Assembly (NCBI GenBank): GCA_965214085.1
Contig: OZ243937.1
Span: 2,232,001-2,296,000 of the forward strand
From: UBA6055 sp965214085
GTDB taxonomy: Bacteria > Chloroflexota > Anaerolineae > Aggregatilineales > Phototrophicaceae
Direction of reading: 5' to 3'
Length of the DNA: 64,000 bases
Below are positions 43,494-52,410 of the stretch, in pieces. The position numbers and the translations under genes were made by a program. Every line of letters begins with the position of its first letter. Within the stretch, counting starts at the first letter, position 1. Under the pieces are notes generated by a model. That model did not search any database. It was not told the DNA's origin and saw nothing but the letters and a program-made list of their open reading frames with translations.

Positions 43494-44336
43494 TCAGACC
43501 AGGCGGTCTTGGGCGCGGGCGAAAGACTGCGACAAAAAGAGCGCGATCATAGCCAGCACGATCAAGACCAAGCCCGTCCATATAGCGGCGTCAATGTCAC
43601 GCTCGAAGATGCTGTAGACCAGCAGCGGCATGGTCTGAGTTTTACCTTGCAAGTTGCCAGCGAACAGAATAGTCGCGCCGAATTCGCCCAGAGCGCGGGC
43701 CCAACTCAATATCATGCCAGATATCAGCGCGCGCCAGGCAATCGGCAGCGTGATATACCAAAACATCAGCCAGCCGTGAGCGCCGTCGACGCGGGCGGCG
43801 TCTTCAATTTCCTTGGCGATGCTGGAGAAGCCGACTTGTGCCGAGCGAATATAAAAGGGCGCTGATATGAAGAATTGAGCGATGATGACAGCCAGAATGG
43901 AAAAGGGAATGATGAGGCCCGAATCCGCCAGCAGCGAGCCAATAAAGCCGGTTCGCCCGAATGTCAGCAGCAGCGCCAAGCCAGCAACAGCCGGCGGCAT
44001 AACGATGGGCAGCTCGATAAACAGGCTGACGAATCTCTTGCCGCGAAATCGGTAGCGAGACAGGGCATAAGCCAGCGGCGTGCCCAGGACCGCCGCCAGG
44101 CAAACCACCGCAAACGTAGACGCGAAGCTGAGCAGCGTGGCCGAGAGAATCGTCGAGGAATTGGGTAAGCCTTCCCATGCGCGCGAACTGACACCCCGCG
44201 CCATCAGCACCGCGACCGGCAGCGCCAGCAGCAGGAAGGCGAGTACGCTGACAGCAACTACCAGCAGCTTATCTGCTTGCAGTCTGTTGTGGCTGGCAGG
44301 CGGTTTCCGGCTCTGCGTATGCCTCTGCAGCTTCAA
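43494..44336 (-). CDS. modB: Molybdate ABC transporter permease
   Basis: 280 aa, about six helices. EAA-type loop EDAARVDGAHGWLMFWYITLPIAWRALISGMILSWARALGEFGATILFAGN is the ModB signature. The ATG at 44336 lies 68 bases inside the modA gene; no other start codon precedes the first helix, so a long overlap is real or a non-standard start is used. No modC ATPase follows: the next gene is convergent arsC. Confidence 0.88.
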   Translation of the reverse strand: MKLQRHTQSRKPPASHNRLQADKLLVVAVSVLAFLLLALPVAVLMARGVSSRAWEGLPNSSTILSATLLSFASTFAVVCLAAVLGTPLAYALSRYRFRGKRFVSLFIELPIVMPPAVAGLALLLTFGRTGFIGSLLADSGLIIPFSILAVIIAQFFISAPFYIRSAQVGFSSIAKEIEDAARVDGAHGWLMFWYITLPIAWRALISGMILSWARALGEFGATILFAGNLQGKTQTMPLLVYSIFERDIDAAIWTGLVLIVLAMIALFLSQSFARAQDRLV

Positions 44337-45168
44337 GTGTGGGCTCCGGAGTCATCTCTAGCGGCGAATCTTCAGCTAGTATAGCAGGCGCGCAGAAGCC
44401 AAAGGCAAGCAGAAGCGGCCGCGCCTCGTCCGACAGCACGAAGTCGAAAAAACCGGCCGCCAGCGATTTATTGGCGGATTCTGACAAGACGGCTATGGGA
44501 TACGAAGCCAGTTGATTATGCGCCGGCTCAATTTCGATAGCCTGCAGCTGACCGCTGATAGCGCCGATGACATCCGACTGGTAGACGATGCCGGCGTCGG
44601 CTTCACCCAGCGCGACCCGTGCCGCCACCTGTCGTACGTTGCTTTCTTCCGACACCAGATTGTGATAGACAGCCTCGGCGAAGTCAGCGCCAATTACGCT
44701 GCTGTGCGAAGCGAACATGGCGTCGGTGTAGGCGCGGATCGGCGTACCCGGGGCGGCCAGGACCAGCAGAATGCCTTCGCGGGCCAAGTCACGTACGGAG
44801 CCCACTGCGGCCGGGTTCTCGCTGGGCGTGATCAACACCAGTTGATTGTGCGCGAAGACACGCGTGTCATCCGCATCAATAATACCGTTCTCGACAACCA
44901 GTTGCATCTGGCGCTCGTTGGCGCTGGCGAAGACATCAGCCGGCGCGCCCTGGATGAGTTGCGCCGCCAAGGTCGATGAGCTGGAGAAATTCAGGAGAAT
45001 GTCCGCATGTTGATTATCCGCCAGGAACTGCTCCCGCAGCGCCTCAAAGACGTCCGTCAGGGAAGTCGCGGCGAATACGGTTAATGTTTGTGACGATCGC
45101 TCTTGCGCGCCGCTGGGCAGGCACACGCTTAGAGCAATCAACAGCGCAGCCAGACGCCAGTACAGCAT
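44269..45168 (-). CDS. modA: Molybdate ABC transporter substrate-binding protein
   Basis: 299 aa. Signal peptide LAALLIALSVCLPSGAQE without a lipobox Cys at the usual spot; mature start TLTVFAATSLTDVFEALREQF and NFSSSSTLAAQLIQGAPADVFASANERQM are the ModA oxyanion-binding blocks. The C-terminal ~35 residues (ILAEDSPLEMTPEPTLEAAEAYAEPE) are an unusual acidic, Pro-rich tail overlapping the modB start. Binds molybdate or tungstate outside the cell. Confidence 0.9.
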   Translation of the reverse strand: MLYWRLAALLIALSVCLPSGAQERSSQTLTVFAATSLTDVFEALREQFLADNQHADILLNFSSSSTLAAQLIQGAPADVFASANERQMQLVVENGIIDADDTRVFAHNQLVLITPSENPAAVGSVRDLAREGILLVLAAPGTPIRAYTDAMFASHSSVIGADFAEAVYHNLVSEESNVRQVAARVALGEADAGIVYQSDVIGAISGQLQAIEIEPAHNQLASYPIAVLSESANKSLAAGFFDFVLSDEARPLLLAFGFCAPAILAEDSPLEMTPEPTLEAAEAYAEPETACQPQQTASR

Positions 45169-45332
45169 GAATGTCTCCTCGGAACAAAAGCAACATATTA
45201 TGCCTTGCCTGGAATTTTACAAGCGGCGCTAAGCCTACGCTCCCTCTGCGATTTGCCGACGCTTGGTCAACGATAGCTTGAAGGCGGCGCCATATCCATT
45301 ATGTTTGAGTGTAATCGTCCTGCGAGGCGCCA

Positions 45333-45965
45333 ATGCGCTACGGTCAACGGTCAGGGCCGCCATCCTGGTTCATCATCTTGCTTGGCATAGCCATCGTCTT
45401 TGGTGTCTATTACCTTTGGCTGGGCCTGCGCAATTTCATGTCGTCGGGCGTATCCGCTTCCGAATCAACCTTGCTGGCGATCGAAGAAGACACGGCGACC
45501 GCGATCCGTTTTGAAGAGATCGAGTTCAATGCGCCGACCCTGCTGCCGAGCATCACGCCCGTGCCGCCCTGCCAGGACTTTGTCGTACGCGTGCCCATTG
45601 CCACCGTCCGCTCTGGCCCAAGCACCAGCAGCAGCATTATCACCGGCCTGCGTGAAGGCGAGACCGTTTGCGTGATCACGCTGTTGCCGGATTCCGAATG
45701 GTATCTTATCGACCAGAACGAGCGGACGCGCCGGATTGAGAGCGTCTACATGCATCGCGACATCATCCGCGCATTAAATCCGACGGCGACGCCAACGATA
45801 ACGCCCACGCCGACAAACACCTTGACGCCGACAGCCAGCGCCACGCCCACAGATACGCCCGTGCCGACGCCCGCCCCGACGCAAGCGGCAACATCCTCGA
45901 CGCGGCTGCCCCCGCCCACCGCAACGCCCAGCGCCACGGCAACCGCGGCGAGCATCAGCCTTTAG
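45333..45965 (+). CDS. Membrane-anchored SH3-domain protein with Thr/Pro-rich tail
   Basis: 210 aa. One N-terminal helix (residues ~12-30, FIILLGIAIVFGVYYLWLGL), a bacterial SH3 domain (residues ~85-145: VRVPIATVRSGPSTSSSIITGLREGETVCVI...WYLI) and a low-complexity C-terminus of T/P/A (residues ~150-205, repeated TPT and TPTxTPTPT). Such tails are common in surface proteins of Anaerolineae-like Chloroflexota. SH3b domains often bind cell-wall or surface polymers; the ligand is unknown. Confidence 0.78.
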   Translation: MRYGQRSGPPSWFIILLGIAIVFGVYYLWLGLRNFMSSGVSASESTLLAIEEDTATAIRFEEIEFNAPTLLPSITPVPPCQDFVVRVPIATVRSGPSTSSSIITGLREGETVCVITLLPDSEWYLIDQNERTRRIESVYMHRDIIRALNPTATPTITPTPTNTLTPTASATPTDTPVPTPAPTQAATSSTRLPPPTATPSATATAASISL

Positions 45966-46008
45966 CTTGCGGGAACTTACCCTTCGACTATACTGATTGC
46001 AGGTGTGC

Positions 46009-47289
46009 ATGATCTCACCCGCCGTCGGGAGCGGGCGAAAGGGATTGCGTTTGAATGCAGTTATTCAAGTCGTCGCCGGCCTGGGTTTTGTCTTCATCCT
46101 GCTCAGCATCGTGGTGACGGAAGCTAACAATTTTATCGCGCGGGCGACCAAGCTGCGCGCGAAGACCCTGCGCAACAATATCAACCAAATCATCGAAGAC
46201 CCGGTCATCCAGGCCAAGGTGTATACGCATCCGCTCATCCAGTTGGTAAAGGCCGACCCCATCGCGCCCAGCCAGCGCATTTCGCAAGAAGAAGCGGCCA
46301 AGGTCGCCAATGGCGCCGTTAGCTCGGTCGATTATATTGACCCCAAGACTTTCGTCGATGTCGTGCTAAATTCGATAAAGGCGGAATCCGACCAGCAGCT
46401 TTTCGGCTCGCTGCTGAATGTCATCGATGGGATGCCGGCGGGGCCCGAGCGGCGCGGGCTGCGGGCAATGGTCAACCGGATTGTCACCAGCGGGCAAGGC
46501 ATGAAAGAGCTGCGCAACGCGCTGCCCTACGTGCGAGACCGGCGTTATCGCAGCGCGCTCTCGGACATTATCAATCAGATCGACGAAGAGGTCAGCCTGC
46601 TTGGTGTAGAGCCGAGCGAAAATGTGGCGCTGATGGCGGGCATTAGACAGATCGAAAGCCAGAATCTGGCCAATTCCCTGGCCACAGTGATGTACAGCGC
46701 GGACAGCATGGATGCGGCGCGACAAAACCTGGAGACCTGGTTCAGCAATTCCATGAGCCGCGCCAGCGAACATTACAAGGCGCGCATGAAAGGACTATCA
46801 GTTGTTGTCGCTCTGGTCATCGCGCTGGCGCTGAATATAGACACCATAAACATAACGCGAACGCTTTGGGAGGATCCGACGCGGCGAGAGCAACTCAGCA
46901 GCGCGCTGAATTATTCAGTGCAGAGCGGCGAGCTGCAAACGCAGGTGGATGTTGCGCAGCCGGACCGCGATGACGAGTTCCGCGCCAATCAAGTTGAAAG
47001 CGCCAACGAACTCGAGGACGCTGTCGGGGCCGGCGTGGATATCGCCAATCAGCTGCAGGACATCGAAGATTTGCGCCTGCCGATAGGCTGGACTGTGCAG
47101 AATGTCAGCGGAGAGCCCGAGCGTCTGAACGACCCCAATAATTTGTGGAATTATTTCCCCGATAACAATCCGGACGGCTGGCTGGGCCTGCTGGCGGCGA
47201 AGTTCCTGGGCATTGCGGCGACGGTCATTGCGGCGGCGCAAGGAGCGCCCTTTTGGTTCGGCATCGTCAATCGCTTGCTGCGGCGCTAG
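46009..47289 (+). CDS. Membrane protein of unknown function
   Basis: 426 aa from ATG 46009 (preceded by AGGTG; a TTG at 45997 is also in frame). N-terminal helix (VIQVVAGLGFVFILLSIVV), a long soluble helical region (residues ~40-260), a second helix near 268-285 (GLSVVVALVIALALNIDTINI), and a C-terminal helix (LAAKFLGIAATVIAAAQGAPFWFGIVNRLLRR). The last segment, ending in GAPFWFGIVNRL, resembles proteins described only as conserved hypothetical. I do not recognise a function. Confidence 0.75.
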   Translation: MISPAVGSGRKGLRLNAVIQVVAGLGFVFILLSIVVTEANNFIARATKLRAKTLRNNINQIIEDPVIQAKVYTHPLIQLVKADPIAPSQRISQEEAAKVANGAVSSVDYIDPKTFVDVVLNSIKAESDQQLFGSLLNVIDGMPAGPERRGLRAMVNRIVTSGQGMKELRNALPYVRDRRYRSALSDIINQIDEEVSLLGVEPSENVALMAGIRQIESQNLANSLATVMYSADSMDAARQNLETWFSNSMSRASEHYKARMKGLSVVVALVIALALNIDTINITRTLWEDPTRREQLSSALNYSVQSGELQTQVDVAQPDRDDEFRANQVESANELEDAVGAGVDIANQLQDIEDLRLPIGWTVQNVSGEPERLNDPNNLWNYFPDNNPDGWLGLLAAKFLGIAATVIAAAQGAPFWFGIVNRLLRR

Positions 47290-47589
47290 CGATTCGGGCC
47301 CGATGGCCGCGGCGCCAAGCTGTCGCTGCCCCTACGGATACCCAGCGTGTGCCTTGCGCTTGGAAACAGACTAGCCTTTTGCGGCTCATGCAAGATTCCG
47401 CCGGCGGGTTGCATTGACTGGCGCGCAGCCGCCGACGCAGTTCTCTCCCCGCAATATTGGTGCAATCTGTGAGATTTTCTCGGTTGACAATATGGCAACG
47501 ATTCACTCAGAATAGTGTAAACATTGACCTCTACGCCGACGCCAAATACTAGACTTAGTTTTATTCATCCACCAAGTCGAGGCTAAAAC
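47290..47589. other. Gene-free leader of the sigma-factor gene
   Basis: 300 bases. TTGACA at 47484-47489 and TTGACC at 47524-47529 are -35 candidates; the second has TACTAG at 17 bases spacing. GAGG at 47578-47581 serves the GTG start. Nothing else recognised. Confidence 0.4.
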
Positions 47590-48759
47590 GTGATACAGGC
47601 ACTCGTAGAGCTTGCGGACAAACGCGGTTATGTGACTTATGATCAGATTATAGAAGCGCTGGAAGATGATGGCGATGACCGGGTCGCCTTACGCAATATC
47701 CTCTTCGAGCTAAACGAACTCGGCATTGAACTGCGTCGTGATGCCGAGGGATCGAGGTCGAAAGGGTCGACCGAGAGCATCGAAAACGATTTCGAAGCTC
47801 GCGACCTTATCCCCAACAAGATCGTAGCCGACCTCAGCGCCATATCGTCCGACGACCCAGTCGGACTTTATTTTAGGCAGATGGCGCAAGAGCCGCTGCT
47901 GACAGCCACTGATGAGATCGACCTGGCCAAACGAATAGAGCGCGGGTTCAAAGCCCGGCGCCGCCTTGAGAGCCCGGATGTCATGCAAAAGAGCGCGCGC
48001 TGGCGCAGGCATCTGCGGCGTCTGGTATTCGACGGCCAATGCGCGCGGGAACATTTGGGCCGGGCGAATACCCGGCTGGTGGTTAGTATCGCCAAGCGCT
48101 ATATGGGGCAAGGCTTGCCCTTCCCGGATCTCATTCAAGAGGGCAATGTCGGTCTGATGCGCGCGGTTGACAAATACGATTACTCGCGCGGCAATCGCTT
48201 CAGCACCTACGCTACCTGGTGGATTCGGCAGGCGATCACCCGCGCCCTGGCGCAAAAGACGCGCACAATCCGCATTCCGCTGCACATGACCGAGCGTATT
48301 CGGCAGATGTATCGCGCCGCGCAGGACCTGGAACAGACGCTGGGGCGGCGGCCCACAGCCGACGAGATCGCCTCGGCCATGGAAGTGGCGGCCGACGCGG
48401 TGCGGGCGATGATGGACGCCAGCCAGCACGCCATCGCGCTGGAACGGCCGGTGGGCGATGACGGCGACAGCGAATTCGGCGATTTTATTGAAGATCAGGA
48501 GACGGTTAGCCCGGTCGAATCGGCCACGCAGAATCTGCTGGAAGAGGCCATCGAAGAGGTACTTGCCGAGCTGACGCCGCGGCAGAGCCACATCTTGCGC
48601 CTGCGCTTTGGCTTGGGCGGCGGCGAGCCACACACCTTGGAAGAAATCGCCAATAAATTCGGCTTGAGCCGCGAGCGGATTCGTCAGCTGGAGAAGGAAG
48701 CGCTGCGGCGTTTGCGTCATCCGCAACTGGCTCACAATCTGCGCGACTATCTCGGATAA
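47590..48759 (+). CDS. rpoD: Primary RNA polymerase sigma factor (sigma-70, RpoD/SigA)
   Basis: 389 aa. Residues ~1-55 look like region 1.1 (VELADKRGYVTYDQIIEALED), then region 1.2 (DDPVGLYFRQMAQEPLLTATDEIDLAKRIERG), region 2 (NTRLVVSIAKRYMGQGLPFPDLIQEGNVGLMRAVDKYDYSRGNRFSTYATWWIRQAI), region 3 (TRTIRIPLHMTERI) and region 4 (ELTPRQSHILRLRFGLGGGEPHTLEEIANKFGLSRERIRQLEKEALRRLRHP). GTG start with GAGG upstream. Full primary-sigma architecture. Followed by a strong terminator. Confidence 0.93.
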   Translation: MIQALVELADKRGYVTYDQIIEALEDDGDDRVALRNILFELNELGIELRRDAEGSRSKGSTESIENDFEARDLIPNKIVADLSAISSDDPVGLYFRQMAQEPLLTATDEIDLAKRIERGFKARRRLESPDVMQKSARWRRHLRRLVFDGQCAREHLGRANTRLVVSIAKRYMGQGLPFPDLIQEGNVGLMRAVDKYDYSRGNRFSTYATWWIRQAITRALAQKTRTIRIPLHMTERIRQMYRAAQDLEQTLGRRPTADEIASAMEVAADAVRAMMDASQHAIALERPVGDDGDSEFGDFIEDQETVSPVESATQNLLEEAIEEVLAELTPRQSHILRLRFGLGGGEPHTLEEIANKFGLSRERIRQLEKEALRRLRHPQLAHNLRDYLG

Positions 48760-48791
48760 TTGAGTATTCAGATTCTTGCTGGACGTAAGCG

Positions 48792-48825
48792 GACGAAAGG
48801 GCTGAGCCTTTCGTCGGCTTTTTTG
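48792..48825 (+). terminator. Rho-independent terminator after rpoD
   Basis: GACGAAAGG (48792-48800) pairs with CCTTTCGTC (48807-48815), loop GCTGAG, then GGC and six T. Ends the sigma-factor transcript 33-66 bases after its stop. Confidence 0.85.
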
Positions 48826-48842
48826 TATAGGGCGAAGTAACA

Positions 48843-50039
48843 GTGACGAAATCATTTGAGCATTTGCTAAGCAAGCGCGCCCTCGGGATGCGCAAAAACG
48901 TCATCCGCGAGATTCTGAGGGTCGTGTCGCAGCCGGGCATGATGTCGCTGGCCGGCGGCATTCCCGCGCCCGAAACATTCCCGGTCGAAGAGCTGTATCG
49001 CATTAACGAGACGGTGCTCGATCGTTATGGCGCGGCGGCGCTGCAATATGACCTGACCGAAGGCTTCACGCCCTTTCGCGAGGCGCTGGTTGGTTACTTG
49101 ACGCAAAAGGGAATCAGCGCGGATGCCGATAACTTGTTGGTATTCAACGGGTCACAGAGTGTGCTGGACACGCTGGGCAAGATCCTGATCACACCGGGCG
49201 ATGTCATCGCTTTGGAATCGCCCAGTTATTTGGGCGCCATTTCCGCCTTCAGCAGCTATTTGCCGGAATACGTCAGCGTCGAGACCGATGACGATGGCAT
49301 CGTGCCGGCGTCGCTTGAGCAAATGCTGGATCAGCAGCCGGTCAAGTTCATCTACCTGGTAACGACATTTCAGAATCCCACCGGGCGCACGCTCAGTGTA
49401 CAGCGGCGGCGCGAAGTGGCCGAGATAATCAAGGCGAAGAATGCGCTGGTCATCGAAGACGACCCCTATGGCGACCTGCGGTATCGCGGCCAGCCCGTGC
49501 CGGCTTTGCACAGCTTCGCGCCGGAGCATGTCGTTTACGTCAGCACCCTGTCCAAGATTTTCGCGCCCGGTTTACGACTGGGCTTTTGCGCCGCGCCGCC
49601 ACTGATTCGCGAATGGCTGTACCGGGCGAAGCAGGGCGCGGATTTGCACAGCAATACTTACGCGCAGGCTTTGGCGGCTGAATACATTTGCGGCGGCTTC
49701 ATCGAGCGGCAGGTACCCAAGATCATCGAGCTATATCGACCGCGTCAAGAAGCGATGCTATCCGCGCTGGAACGCCACATGCCCGGCGAGTACCGCTGGA
49801 CCGAGCCGGAAGGCGGCATGTTCATCTGGGTCGAAGGACCGTCAGGCGTGGATGCCGAGCAGATCTATTGGAAGGCCGTTGAGCAGAAGGTCGCTTTTGT
49901 GCCGGGCAAGTACTTTTATATTAATCCTGAGGACGGCTTGCCGACCATGCGCCTGAATTTCACCCGCATCGATGAAGCGACGATCGAAAGCGCGATTGAA
50001 ACGCTGGGCCGCGTCCTGCGGCAAATCGACGGCGACTGA
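48843..50039 (+). CDS. PLP-dependent class I/II aminotransferase
   Basis: 398 aa. MSLAGGIPAPETFPVEE and LQYDLTEGFTPFREALVGYL open the fold; VTTFQNPTGRTLSVQRRREV, IEDDPYGDLRYRG and the PLP lysine in VSTLSKIFAPGLRLGF are typical of 2-aminoadipate/aromatic transaminases (LysN-like, MocR-C-terminal-like). No N-terminal DNA-binding domain is present, so it is an enzyme, not a MocR regulator. GTG start. Amino-acid specificity not resolvable. Confidence 0.88.
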   Translation: MTKSFEHLLSKRALGMRKNVIREILRVVSQPGMMSLAGGIPAPETFPVEELYRINETVLDRYGAAALQYDLTEGFTPFREALVGYLTQKGISADADNLLVFNGSQSVLDTLGKILITPGDVIALESPSYLGAISAFSSYLPEYVSVETDDDGIVPASLEQMLDQQPVKFIYLVTTFQNPTGRTLSVQRRREVAEIIKAKNALVIEDDPYGDLRYRGQPVPALHSFAPEHVVYVSTLSKIFAPGLRLGFCAAPPLIREWLYRAKQGADLHSNTYAQALAAEYICGGFIERQVPKIIELYRPRQEAMLSALERHMPGEYRWTEPEGGMFIWVEGPSGVDAEQIYWKAVEQKVAFVPGKYFYINPEDGLPTMRLNFTRIDEATIESAIETLGRVLRQIDGD

Positions 50040-50068
50040 ATGTTCGCATTAGTGGCCGAGCTTGAGCC

Positions 50069-51313
50069 ATGCCGAAATTAAAGCGAAATATGCGACAATC
50101 AGCCGCGGGCGCGACCGGTCTGCGCGCGCTGATTCTGGCATTTTATCTGCCGGCGCTGATGGCGACGCTGGGGCAGGGTTTGCTCGTGCCCATCCTGCCA
50201 CTATACGCAGCCGACTTTGGGATCGGCTACCTGCTGATTGGCTTGGTGCTGGCCGGCGAAGGGCTGGGTACGCTGATCGCCGATGTGCCGACCGGGCTGC
50301 TTCAGAGACGATTCGGCAACAAGCAAGTGATGATGATGGGCTTGCTCTTGAAGTCCGTGACGATTCTGCTGCTTTTCACCGCGCCCACGATTTGGTCCGT
50401 GCTGCTGCTGCGGATATTCGCGGGCTTTGGGCGCTCTATGTTTACCGTGTCAGCGCATGTCTACGTGACCAACCATGTCGCATTGGAGCAGCGCGGCAAA
50501 GCCATCTCGATGTATGGCGGCACGCATCGCCTGGGCGGCTTCATCGGCCCGGCCATCGGCGGAATCGCAGCCGGCTTGCTGGGCTTACGCGCGGCTTTTC
50601 TCATCGCTGGGCTGGTTACCGCGCTTGGCTTGATTCTGGTGGCCTTGTTTACGGTCGGCAGCAGCAAAGCGAAACGCAAGGCGGAGGCGCGCGACGAGCA
50701 GCCGCTGCATCTGCTGCCCATGCTGCAATCGAATTACCGCGTGCTGGCGTCGGCGGGCACCGCACAAGTTTTCGCGCAGATGATTCGCGCGGGCCGCACG
50801 GTCATTATTCCTTTGTTCGCCGCCGACATTTTGGGCCTGGGCGTCGACCAGATCGGCTACATCGTCAGCATTTCGGTCGCCATCGACTTCAGTCTGTTTG
50901 TGGTCGCGGGCTGGCTGATGGATCGCTTCGGGCGCAAATTCGCCATTGTGCCCTGCTTCGGCATCCAGGCCATCGGCATGGCGCTGGTGCCCTTTGCGGC
51001 CAGCTTCGCCGGGCTGCTATTCGCGGCCGCGCTGATCGGCTTCGGCAATGGCTTGGGCGCCGGCTCGATGATGACCTTGGGCTCGGACTTGTCGCCGGAC
51101 CAATCTCGCGGGGAGTTCCTGGGCGTCTGGCGCTTGATCGGCGACCTGGGCCATACCGGCGCGCCACTGGTCGTCGGCGTGGTGGCTGATATTCTCGTGC
51201 TCAGTTCCGCCATCTGGTTCATCTCCGGCACGGGCTTGGCGGCGGCGAGCATATTCTTGTTTCTGGTGCCGGAGACGCTCAAGCGCAAACCGCCGCTGGT
51301 GGTGGCATCGTAA
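50069..51313 (+). CDS. MFS transporter
   Basis: 414 aa with about 12 helices. Loop 2-3 motif DVPTGLLQRRFGNKQVMMMG and loop 8-9 motif GWLMDRFGRKFAIVPCFGI are the two halves of MFS motif A. Its central loop (KAKRKAEARDEQPLHL) is short. Similar to drug/metabolite efflux carriers; substrate unknown. Lies 29 bases after the aminotransferase, possibly co-transcribed. Confidence 0.88.
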   Translation: MPKLKRNMRQSAAGATGLRALILAFYLPALMATLGQGLLVPILPLYAADFGIGYLLIGLVLAGEGLGTLIADVPTGLLQRRFGNKQVMMMGLLLKSVTILLLFTAPTIWSVLLLRIFAGFGRSMFTVSAHVYVTNHVALEQRGKAISMYGGTHRLGGFIGPAIGGIAAGLLGLRAAFLIAGLVTALGLILVALFTVGSSKAKRKAEARDEQPLHLLPMLQSNYRVLASAGTAQVFAQMIRAGRTVIIPLFAADILGLGVDQIGYIVSISVAIDFSLFVVAGWLMDRFGRKFAIVPCFGIQAIGMALVPFAASFAGLLFAAALIGFGNGLGAGSMMTLGSDLSPDQSRGEFLGVWRLIGDLGHTGAPLVVGVVADILVLSSAIWFISGTGLAAASIFLFLVPETLKRKPPLVVAS

Positions 51314-51351
51314 CCCGACAGTGCCGGCAGCCGATCTTGAAACAAGCCTCC

Positions 51352-52335
51352 ATGTTACGCAAACTCAATTATCTGACGGTCGACTGGCCGCTGCGGCTGA
51401 CGCGGCTGTTCCCGCAGGCGGGACCCCTGATCGTCGAAATCGGCTTTGGCAATGGCGACTATCTTATTCACCTGGCCGAGACGCGACCGGATTCTAACAT
51501 CATCGGCTTTGAGATCTCCAGCCAGTCCCTGGCGAAGGCGGAAGCGAAGATCGAAAAGCGCGGGCTGGCCAATGTTCGCCCGATACATTGCCGCGCGGAA
51601 ACGGGCCTTTCCCACCTGCTAAGCCCGCAGACGGTAACCGAGTTCCACATCAATTATCCCGATCCCTGGTTCAAGAAGCGCCATCAGCGCCGCCGCTTGA
51701 TTCAGCGCGAAACGGTGAATCTGCTCATCAGCCGGCTGCGCCCGGGCGGGACGTTGCGCCTGGCCACCGACATCGTCGACTACGCTGAGATGGCGCATGA
51801 CGCGCTGGCGACCGCGCCGGGCTTGACGAACCAGTTTGATGCGCCCTGGGTCCATGACATCGCCGGGCGTTTTCGCACGAAGTACGAACTCAAGGGCTAC
51901 CGCGAAGGCCGGCGCGGGCACTTCTTCCGCTATCAGCGCAATGCCGAGCCGGTGGCGCACCCGCCCGTGATAAAGGAGCTGGACATGCCGCATCTCTTCT
52001 TGCAGTCTCCGCTATCCGCCGCCGAGATCGTCGACCGCTTCGAGGCGACGCGGCGCCAAGCCGACGGCGCGCACATCGCCATTCTGCGCGCTTATGCCGA
52101 CCCCAAGCGGGATACAGCGGTGTTCGAAGTGGTGGTGGAGGAGCCGACTATTGAGCAGCATGCCCTGCTTGTGCTGTCGCCGCGGGCTGGCGCGGGCGAA
52201 TACATGGTGAAGATGAGCGCGGTGGGGCACGCGCGGTCGACGGCTGGCATGCACCGGGCGGTGGCGGCGGTCGGCGAGTGGGTGGCGGGCTTGGATGCGC
52301 GGTCGCGGGTGCTGGCGCGGAAGCTGCGGGGGTGA
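51352..52335 (+). CDS. trmB: tRNA (guanine-N7)-methyltransferase with C-terminal extension
   Basis: 327 aa from ATG 51352 (TTG 51337 is an alternative). TrmB blocks: GPLIVEIGFGNGDYLIHLAETRP (SAM site), GFEISSQSLAKAEAKI and FHINYPDPWFKKRHQRRRLIQ (the PDPWxKKRH motif). Standard TrmB ends near residue 200-220; here ~110 further residues (from MPHLFLQSPLSAAEIVDRFEA) form an added domain that I do not recognise. Methylates G46 of tRNA. Confidence 0.9.
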   Translation: MLRKLNYLTVDWPLRLTRLFPQAGPLIVEIGFGNGDYLIHLAETRPDSNIIGFEISSQSLAKAEAKIEKRGLANVRPIHCRAETGLSHLLSPQTVTEFHINYPDPWFKKRHQRRRLIQRETVNLLISRLRPGGTLRLATDIVDYAEMAHDALATAPGLTNQFDAPWVHDIAGRFRTKYELKGYREGRRGHFFRYQRNAEPVAHPPVIKELDMPHLFLQSPLSAAEIVDRFEATRRQADGAHIAILRAYADPKRDTAVFEVVVEEPTIEQHALLVLSPRAGAGEYMVKMSAVGHARSTAGMHRAVAAVGEWVAGLDARSRVLARKLRG

Positions 52336-52400
52336 TGGAATTCACCACAGAGGCACAGAGGGCACAGAGATTTATGGCATGTTGGTCTCGACTAAAGCGA
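52336..52400. repeat. Short fragment of the ACACAGAG-rich repeat
   Basis: TTCACCACAGAGGCACAGAGGGCACAGAGAT resembles in order the CACAGAG-rich interiors of the mobile elements (compare ACACAGAGGGCACAGAGATT at 57350). Located between trmB and the 3' end of the DUF262 gene. Too short to identify its ends. Confidence 0.45.
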
Positions 52401-52410
52401 TTTGGTCAGG

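Noticed and set aside
47710..48855. Long minus-strand open frame opposite rpoD
   Set aside because: Shadow frame; the plus strand encodes all sigma-70 regions.
48843..50039. MocR-type transcription regulator
   Set aside because: The aminotransferase has no N-terminal winged-helix domain.
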